From an uncultured Saprospiraceae bacterium (lineage in GTDB: Bacteria; Bacteroidota; Bacteroidia; Chitinophagales; Saprospiraceae), in the NCBI GenBank assembly GCA_937139495.1, contig CAKZQC010000015.1:62001-126000 (forward strand): 64,000 nucleotides of DNA. The letters run 5' to 3'. Of the stretch, positions 58,289 to 64,000 are shown one piece after another; the first letter of the stretch is position 1, and every line of letters starts with the position of its first letter. A model generated the notes under the pieces. That model saw nothing but the letters and a program-made list of their open reading frames with translations. It did no database searches and was not told the origin of the DNA. The translations under genes and the position numbers were made by a program.

Positions 58289-60218
58289 CTGTAAGAATTT
58301 TCGCTATTACGCCAGCTCTTTTTTTTGGTAATTGAGGATCATATATTATTTCTTCTGTATCGGGGTTACGAACTATATCGCCTTCGCCTGCACTGCCTGA
58401 GACGCTGCCTGTAATAGTGACGGAGGCATCAGGATTGTTGTTTAGATATTGCAATAGTATTACTACTTCTTTTTTAGTTTGTTTTTCTGTTTGATCATCT
58501 ATAAACGCCAATCCATTCTTGGAGCCCTCTGTACCTCCCAAGCCATTAAATTTAGCAGATAGGGTAATTGGTTTTCCACTCTTCAATGCTGGTGTAATAT
58601 CGTCTTCAGGATCCTCGTCTTCAGGATCCTCGTCTTCAGGATCCTCGTCTTTAGGAGGTTTAATAGGATTCGGGTCCTCGTCTTCAGGATGCTTAATAGG
58701 ATTTGGATCCTCGTCTTCAGGAGGCTTAATAGAATTGTTATTATAATAGTCAAGAGTACCTCCAGTAGCTGTTGATATTCTAGTATCAATTTTGGATAGT
58801 AACGACTGATACTCTTCTTCAAATAACTTTGTAGTTACATCATTATTTTTTTTCAAAACATTAATGAAAGCTTCTTTTCTTGTTTTCAATCTAACTCTAT
58901 TAGATTTATCTATCACTACTTTAGTCGTATACAATTCAATTATTTTTCTTTCAAAAGCTTCCGCATCTGCTTTAGACAAGGATTTTTTGATTTTTGCAAT
59001 AAGTCGGAGGACTTTTGGTGGAATATTGTCATTGGTAGTTTGTTTTTTCTCTTCTCCGTCTTTCGTTTTTATCTTAGTCGATTGTTCCTCTACTGGCAAT
59101 GGCGAACAGTTTTCGTCTTTTGTTACACCTATTGTACGTTTTTTGGAGACGGCGAACAAGTCCATTTTTTTGCTCATGGTCGAAGGATTGATATATCCAA
59201 TATGCTTACCAATAACAATACCATCTCTGACAAAAACTAAACAAGGAACGTGTGTTACACCCAAAGCTTTGTGATGCGAGTGGCTACCATCAACCATTAC
59301 TTTTTCAAATTTGACATTGCTGTGTGCGCTAGCTTGTTTTTCTACTACAGGCGTTGTGCGCTTAGAGGCACCACACCAAGAAGCTTCAAAGTAGAAGAGC
59401 AAAAATTCGCCCATACTATAAAGTTCTTTTTTGTTGATGGATTTCATGTCGCTGATAGTGGCTACGCTGCTACTATCAGTGATATTTCCGCCCTCTATGA
59501 TTAGGTTGACTTTGCCTTGTAGGGCAGAAGTAGAAAGCAATCCTTGGTGAGTAGCTATTTTTTTATCTCCTCGTTTGAATATGACAGCAGGCAAGTTTTC
59601 GAGTCCCAATTCCTGCATTTTGTTTTCGTCATCTTCTATGGTTTGTATGCTTACATTAGCAATGCCAGCATATTCGTCCGCCATGAACTTCATGGTACGG
59701 GTCATTTTGCGGCTTTGCTTGCTATCGGAGCCGTAGAACTCAAGATAAACCATGTCACCACTAGCTTCCTTGGGTGCTACGATTACCTTTTGGGCTTGGT
59801 CGTATATATTGGTAACAAAAGCGATGGCTTCATCGTCTTTGACTTCTTCGCCAAACTGACCAAACCAAGCACTTGCCATTTTTTTGAGTTTAATAGCCAG
59901 TAGGGTAGCAGATTGGTTGACATCGGTTTTGCTACCTAAGAGGTCATCGGCATTGCCAAAGCAGATGGCAAAGAGAGGAGAAGATTTTGCTTCTTTCTGG
60001 ATTTCGGCATAGAGTGATTTCCAGTCGGTCATATCTCCAAACTCGCCTGAACGTTCCTCTTTGATAGTATCTGTCTCTGCCTTCAAGGCGCGCATTTCTT
60101 TGTATTGCTTTTCTAGCTTTGGGCTTTTTTCGCCCATATCATTTTCTTTATATTCGGCTATCCATTCTGTGGCTAGGCGATTGATTTCGAGTATGTCTTT
60201 ATATTGATCTATCTTCAT
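58209..60218 (-). CDS. Signal-less fusion of thioredoxin-like domains and an OmpA-like domain
   Basis: 669 residues. No signal peptide (starts MKIDQYKDILEINRL), so cytosolic unless exported by another route. Residues 1-80 are helical. A thioredoxin-like domain without CxxC spans about 150-245 (VYLEFYGSDS..ENLPAVIFKRGDKKI). A second one (265-355) has WCGAS with Cys282 and Ser285, a monothiol site, then VTHVPCLVFVRDG. Then comes a helical, Lys-rich region to about 500. A Pro-Glu-Asp repeat linker (EDEDPNPIK, EDEDPEDEDP) precedes a C-terminal OmpA-like domain (ITLSAKFNGLGG.., QLPKKRAGVIAKILTDAGI). The combination is unusual. First gene of the three-gene operon. Confidence 0.75.
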   Translation of the reverse strand: MKIDQYKDILEINRLATEWIAEYKENDMGEKSPKLEKQYKEMRALKAETDTIKEERSGEFGDMTDWKSLYAEIQKEAKSSPLFAICFGNADDLLGSKTDVNQSATLLAIKLKKMASAWFGQFGEEVKDDEAIAFVTNIYDQAQKVIVAPKEASGDMVYLEFYGSDSKQSRKMTRTMKFMADEYAGIANVSIQTIEDDENKMQELGLENLPAVIFKRGDKKIATHQGLLSTSALQGKVNLIIEGGNITDSSSVATISDMKSINKKELYSMGEFLLFYFEASWCGASKRTTPVVEKQASAHSNVKFEKVMVDGSHSHHKALGVTHVPCLVFVRDGIVIGKHIGYINPSTMSKKMDLFAVSKKRTIGVTKDENCSPLPVEEQSTKIKTKDGEEKKQTTNDNIPPKVLRLIAKIKKSLSKADAEAFERKIIELYTTKVVIDKSNRVRLKTRKEAFINVLKKNNDVTTKLFEEEYQSLLSKIDTRISTATGGTLDYYNNNSIKPPEDEDPNPIKHPEDEDPNPIKPPKDEDPEDEDPEDEDPEDDITPALKSGKPITLSAKFNGLGGTEGSKNGLAFIDDQTEKQTKKEVVILLQYLNNNPDASVTITGSVSGSAGEGDIVRNPDTEEIIYDPQLPKKRAGVIAKILTDAGISKSRITIKGIANQEQSIRVEVD
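58600..58735 (-). repeat. In-frame tandem repeats encoding the EDEDP linker
   Basis: Three exact copies of TCGTCTTCAGGATCC (15 bases, encoding EDEDP-like units) and three related 33-base units around TCCTCGTCTTCAGGA..TTAATAGG. All are multiples of three, so copy-number change would alter only linker length. Confidence 0.85.
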
Positions 60219-60404
60219 GACAAGATTCTTTTGATTGAGTTAGCAGGTATTTGACCGCTAAATATAGGCATTAAATGGCACTTGTGCAACAATTAAATCA
60301 GATTAGTAGGAACAAGAGGCACTCAACAACATTAGTTAGTTGAGTTTCTTTAGCATAAAAACTGAAGAACCTATGGAAATAGGTATTTTTGCGAACAACT
60401 TTGT

Positions 60405-60437
60405 ATTAGAGCATGTCTAAGATTATGAAGTTGTTGT
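60405..60437. repeat. Dispersed repeat at the break of a truncated gene
   Basis: ATTAGAGCATGTCTAA (60405-60420; reverse complement starts TTAGACATGCTCT) followed by GAAGTTGTTG at 60428. The same unit is seen at 36559 and 44971. It marks the point where the Rpn-type gene loses its N-terminal half. Confidence 0.65.
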
Positions 60438-61017
60438 AAAAGATAGGTCGGTCTATTATTTTATCTTTCCGATACAAGAACAGGCTCTAAAAGAAAATTG
60501 GGGTTTCAAGCTATCAGCTGTTTATACAATTGGTATTTTTGATAAACACAAGGGGCAAAAAGAATTGTTGCACACAGTGAAACTAAAGGGTCAATATGGT
60601 AAGTTATTCTTCGATAAGTTAACTTATATTTACATAGAACTTCCAAAATTTGTAAAGTCAGATACAGAACTAGAAACAAGATTTGAAAAATGGCTGTATG
60701 TATTTAGACACTTAGCCGATCTTCATAACCGTCCTACATTCTTACAAGAAAAGATTTTTGGGAAGTTGTTTGAAATCGCAGAAATTGCTTCTTTTTCGAT
60801 GATAGAAAAAAAGCAGTACGAGGAAAGTTTGAAATATTATAGAGACCTAAAAAACGTTGTTGATACATCTAGAGAAGAAGGAATAGAGGAAGGCATGGAA
60901 AAGGGGCGAGCAGAAGAGAAAAAAGAAGTTGCCTAAAAAATGAAAAAACAAGCTATTGCTATTGCTGTTATCGTACAGGTAACAGGACTTGACGAAGTAT
61001 TAATCAGAGATTTGTAA
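60421..61017 (+). pseudogene. Truncated Rpn-family (PD-(D/E)XK) nuclease/transposase
   Basis: The frame opens after a stop at 60418-60420 with DYEVVVKDRSVYYFIFPIQEQALKENW-type sequence, which in this family lies after the nuclease core. Continuing motifs: FKLSAVYTIGIFDK, FFDKLTYIYIELPKF, LEKWLYVFRHL-like (FEKWLYVFRHL) and EEGIEEGMEKGRAEEKKE. The N-terminal part with the catalytic D..(E/Q)xQ is missing. A TAA at 60934-60936 interrupts the tail. The same frame goes on (KMKKQAIAIAVIVQVTGLDEVLI..) to the expected end at 61017. Both truncation and in-frame stop show decay. Confidence 0.9.
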
Positions 61018-61095
61018 ATTAGAATATTTTCTAAAACCATTCGACTATTATCGTGTTTCTACTTAAACTTAGAACATTCAAATCACTACAGTACC

Positions 61096-61899
61096 ATGAT
61101 TCAATTTTTGAGAGAACAAACTTTTGCAGAAATAGATAAAGCGAGATTAGCGGCGATTAGCCAGCAGTTGGAGAGCGATGACAATACGCAAATACAAGTT
61201 GCTTTAGACTTTTTGACCGAGAATCTAGATTATCAGGAGGCTATTGGCAACCGATATTTGTACCTTTTGCAAGCTCGATTACAAGAGCCAGATGCCACAT
61301 TGGTGGATATGAAAAAAATGCCAAAAGATGCTGCCGTTGATTATATTCTTTTTCATATGCCTGATATGAATCATTGGCGATTTGAAGGGGAAGAAGGCGA
61401 GAAAGCTTGGGCTTTTTTGGTAGATTTTGGTGGTGCTTTGATCAAAGCACACTTTGATATGCGACGTTATTGGGAACACACTATCGCCTATTATCAAGAA
61501 AATCAACAATTGGATTTAGAGAATAGTCCGATTGCAACAGTAGGCGATATTCTCAAAGATAAAGAGTTGATATTGAGTAACCAATGCTGGTTTGATAAAG
61601 TACTGGAAAAATTGTTAGGCAATGATTTGCAAAGTATTACGTTTGATGGTGTAAATGCAGCAGTAGTTAATGAGGCGGTTTATTTCAATGAATTTTTGAT
61701 ACTCTTGCAGGGACTGATGAAAAAGAGAAGCAAATTAAATTGGTATTTCTTTGACTCGACGATGCCGAATTTTCCGAGTGGTATTTACACCATGAACCAA
61801 GATTGGTCTTTTGGTACCAATGCTCCAATCGTAGCTCCCCAGCCTTTGAGTATGGACTTCAATGAAGAAAAATTTCCGTTTGTGGTGCATCAGGTGTAA
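61096..61899 (+). CDS. Hypothetical protein, 267 residues
   Basis: Soluble protein with no signal peptide or transmembrane segment. Rich in acidic helices, with PDMNHWRFEGEEGEKAWAFLVDFGG in the middle and a compact tail MPNFPSGIYTMNQDWSFGTNAP. The first 80 residues look like short helical repeats (FAEIDKARLAAISQQLE, QVALDFLTENLDY). No family recognised and no catalytic motif seen. It stands alone between the decayed Rpn gene and convergent membrane genes. The ATG at 61096 gives a sensible amphipathic start. Confidence 0.7.
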   Translation: MIQFLREQTFAEIDKARLAAISQQLESDDNTQIQVALDFLTENLDYQEAIGNRYLYLLQARLQEPDATLVDMKKMPKDAAVDYILFHMPDMNHWRFEGEEGEKAWAFLVDFGGALIKAHFDMRRYWEHTIAYYQENQQLDLENSPIATVGDILKDKELILSNQCWFDKVLEKLLGNDLQSITFDGVNAAVVNEAVYFNEFLILLQGLMKKRSKLNWYFFDSTMPNFPSGIYTMNQDWSFGTNAPIVAPQPLSMDFNEEKFPFVVHQV

Positions 61900-61974
61900 T
61901 GTTATTAGCATCACTATGCTGCTAGATACTCAATAGTAAGTAACCGTGCAACAATAATGTACTGTGCTGAACGA

Positions 61975-63456
61975 TTAGCGATGGATACGGCGTATGGGGT
62001 AGAACAAGTCAATTTTGTCATTGCGAATAAACAGGGTATTGCCATGGGCATCAAAACGCTCAATAGCAGTATAATTTGGTTTGGGAGCGTCGCTGTTCCA
62101 AGTATAAATAAAAGTAGTTTGGTTGTCAGGACTTTCTCCACTCGGATAAGCCAAATTGAGTTTATATTTTTCGGTATAGTATAGAATACTAGGTATAAAA
62201 TGCCAATCGTTGCTGATGGTGACGTGTTCTTCTGGATGGTTGATGGTGAGTTGCTGTATGTGCTGCATCATTCGTTTGCCGCCATAGTCATATTTCCATA
62301 CTTGGCAATATTCCAAATTGGCATTGACACTGAAGTGATAACTAACCAAGATGCTAAGTACTAGTGCCATGCTAGTCGCCATTCCTCGACCTATTCGACC
62401 ATAATCTCGCAGTGTCAGTAGGGTGTAGTAAATAAATAAACTTCCTGTAATAATGAAGACCAATGCTGTGCGGTCAGCAGGGTATTTGGCACCAAAAAGT
62501 ATATATTCGGAGATAACTCCTAGTAGCAAAATAATAAAAACAGCGGCACTAATGAGTAGCTGTGTAGAACGCCCTTTGGTAATAACAACCAAGGCGGTAC
62601 CCAATATCCAAAATCCTAAACAAACTATTTTGAAGATAAATTCTGCTATATCGTCGTAAGGCGAAAAGTAGAAACAGTGATAGATAACAGAGGTGAATGT
62701 TTGATTCAGATTGTCAGTACCATGGTAGAGTTCTCCAGCGTCTTTGAGGAACAAAAGTGTATTCATATTGACACCCAACATGGCTAATGCTATTGTCCCT
62801 AACAATACATATTGCCAAACCAATAACTTGGCGGTAGCGTACCACCAATGTTTGATACTGCCAATCAACAATACGGTAATCAAAAAATTGATCATAGAAA
62901 GGTTGGCAAGTGTTGCCACAAAGGCAAACAAAACACTGTATAAAATGTCTTTATTTAAGGCTTTGTTGAAGGCGGTAGGCACTAGGTTGGCAGGAGGTAT
63001 TGGTTTGACAATAAAATAAAAACTTCCGAGCATGAACGCCATACCCAAGCCATATCCTCTAGCCAACGAAAAGAAATCTAAGAGAAATACATTGAACAGC
63101 AATAAGCTGAAACCTAGCCAAAAGAAAATCCATTTTTTGCGTGCTGGTCGCAATAGCAATACACTGAATAATAAGTAAATCAAAAATGCCAACATATTGG
63201 GCAACCGCAATGAAAATTCACTACTCCCCCAAAGGGTATTGGTAATAAACATGAATACCGTATTCAAAAAATGGTTGTTGGCGGTCTTTTCAATATGTTC
63301 ATTGCCTTGAAGGACAGTATAAGACAAACATTCATCGTAGGTGAACGAAAGCCAATAGGCTCTATAAAAAACATAGGCAATCAACCCAATAATGGCAGTT
63401 GTAAACAATGCCTTGGAAAGTACATTGAATAGGGAGTTGTTTGAAGAAGAAGACAT
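61975..63456 (-). CDS. GT-C-like polytopic membrane glycosyltransferase, paralogue 1
   Basis: 493 residues with about ten to eleven transmembrane helices. The first outer loop has FTYDECLSYTVLQ, an acidic Asp-Glu pair as in GT39/PMT-like and ArnT-like enzymes, then NNHFLNTVFMF and RLPNMLAFLIYL, also typical (His-x-L-Asn-T and R-(L/F)-P). The C-terminal 110 residues form a soluble domain (YDYGGKRMMQHIQQL..VTISNDWHFIPSILYY). It probably transfers a sugar from a polyprenyl carrier to a lipid or protein outside the cytoplasmic membrane. Acceptor unknown. Tandem paralogue of the next gene, 50 bases apart. Confidence 0.8.
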   Translation of the reverse strand: MSSSSNNSLFNVLSKALFTTAIIGLIAYVFYRAYWLSFTYDECLSYTVLQGNEHIEKTANNHFLNTVFMFITNTLWGSSEFSLRLPNMLAFLIYLLFSVLLLRPARKKWIFFWLGFSLLLFNVFLLDFFSLARGYGLGMAFMLGSFYFIVKPIPPANLVPTAFNKALNKDILYSVLFAFVATLANLSMINFLITVLLIGSIKHWWYATAKLLVWQYVLLGTIALAMLGVNMNTLLFLKDAGELYHGTDNLNQTFTSVIYHCFYFSPYDDIAEFIFKIVCLGFWILGTALVVITKGRSTQLLISAAVFIILLLGVISEYILFGAKYPADRTALVFIITGSLFIYYTLLTLRDYGRIGRGMATSMALVLSILVSYHFSVNANLEYCQVWKYDYGGKRMMQHIQQLTINHPEEHVTISNDWHFIPSILYYTEKYKLNLAYPSGESPDNQTTFIYTWNSDAPKPNYTAIERFDAHGNTLFIRNDKIDLFYPIRRIHR

Positions 63457-63506
63457 ACATTTCGTTGTTGAAAAGGGTAATAGTTATACGATATTATGCT
63501 GCGAAT

Positions 63507-64000
63507 TTAGCGATAAATTTTGCAAACAGGATAGAATTGGTCTATTTTGTCATTTCGAATGAATAAAGTGTTATTATTCGTTGGGAAAATTTGTATAGCA
63601 GTGTAATTGGGTATTGGATCTGCATTTTTCCAAGTATAAATAAAGGTAGTTTGGTTGTCAGGGGCATCTTCAACAAGGTTTAGATTTAGGGCATACCGTT
63701 CCTTGTAATATTGAATACTTGGCTTGAAAGCCCAATAATATCTAATGGTCACTTCTTCTTGGTGGTTCTTGGTGAGTTGTTGTATGTGCTGCATGACGTG
63801 CTTGCCACCATAATCGTATCGCCAAACTTGAGAGTATTCCAAATTAGCATTTACACTAAAGTGATAGCCCATCATTACACTAATTGTAAGGGCTAAACAA
63901 TTGGCAACCCCTCGACCAGTCTTACTGTAATCATATAACGCTAGCAATGTATGGTAAATGAGCATGCTTCCAGTTATGATGAATATGAGAGTCGTCCTAT
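63507..64000 (-). CDS. GT-C-like membrane protein, paralogue 2 (5' end outside window)
   Basis: Minus-strand frame open to the window edge. The last 152 residues from the internal ATG at 63965 match the C-terminus of paralogue 1 (YHFSVNANLEYSQVWRYDYGG, QHIQQLTKNHQEE, DNQTTFIYTWKN, NTLFIRNDKID.FYP). The in-frame codons beyond it read RTTLIFIITGS, equal to the paralogue's RTALVFIITGS. So the true start lies beyond base 64000 and the internal ATG is not the start. Same presumed role as paralogue 1, with which it forms a tandem pair. Confidence 0.85.
   Translation of the reverse strand, partial: RTTLIFIITGSMLIYHTLLALYDYSKTGRGVANCLALTISVMMGYHFSVNANLEYSQVWRYDYGGKHVMQHIQQLTKNHQEEVTIRYYWAFKPSIQYYKERYALNLNLVEDAPDNQTTFIYTWKNADPIPNYTAIQIFPTNNNTLFIRNDKIDQFYPVCKIYR

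Noticed and set aside
63507..63965. Complete 152-residue gene
   Set aside because: Codons upstream of its ATG continue to match the neighbouring paralogue to the window edge.

Overview
The window reads as chromosome of a free-living member of the Bacteroidota. The evidence is an AT-rich sequence with weak Shine-Dalgarno sites, two tRNA promoters and one HxlR-gene promoter of the form TTG-N20-TAnnTTTG, many signal peptides and lipoproteins, and families typical of the phylum (DUF4249, DUF4139, DUF3124, propeller proteins, tandem S8 proteases). A CYP102-like P450 and the general style would fit the Saprospiria (Aureispira- or Saprospira-like), but that is an inference. No rRNA, CRISPR array, prophage, replication origin or complete insertion sequence was seen.

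Layout. 1-5.3 kb: metabolic genes (3' part of aconitase, an SCP2-like protein, an alpha/beta hydrolase, a DUF434-type protein, a thiolase). 5.3-9.5 kb: two tandem secreted propeller paralogues plus the 3' scrap of a third. 9.8-13.1 kb: a large ClpB-like AAA+ protein with unusual N- and C-terminal parts. 13.3-13.8 kb: tRNA-Asp and a GIY-YIG gene. 14-19.3 kb: two lipoproteins sharing a C-terminal domain and a 987-residue repeat protein ending in an OmpA-like domain. 19.4-25.4 kb: coaE, a DUF4249 lipoprotein, two S8 proteases and a glutathione peroxidase. 26-31.6 kb: a Dps-like protein, small unknown genes, MscS, membrane protein/DUF3124 lipoprotein, msrB, an orphan LolD-like ATPase and a rhomboid protein. 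31.7-35.3 kb: a P450-flavodoxin fusion that has lost most of its reductase, and an acyltransferase.

35.5-40.8 kb: tRNA-Leu followed by a visibly more AT-rich cluster (two cupins, nitroreductase, HxlR and AraC regulators, SnoaL-like lipoprotein, redoxin) that looks like accessory stress-response DNA. 40.9-44.9 kb: a likely operon of a secreted WSGDDAWKEW-repeat protein, a sigma-54 activator and a paraoxonase-like lipoprotein. 45-50 kb: two DUF4139 paralogues and miaB. 50.2-56.1 kb: a coiled-coil secreted protein, queE, lon and a DUF1232 protein. 56.1-60.2 kb: a tightly packed three-gene operon (signal-less thioredoxin/OmpA-like fusion, transglutaminase-like protein, unknown basic protein). 60.4-61 kb: a decayed Rpn-type nuclease/transposase gene. 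61-64 kb: an unknown protein and two tandem GT-C-like membrane proteins, the second cut by the window edge.

Short dispersed repeats (TTAGACATGCTCTTAA-like, GAAGTTGTTT-like, a 25-bp exact inverted pair, long one-base-centre palindromes) sit in intergenic DNA. Some lie next to truncated genes, which suggests past small mobile elements or recombination.
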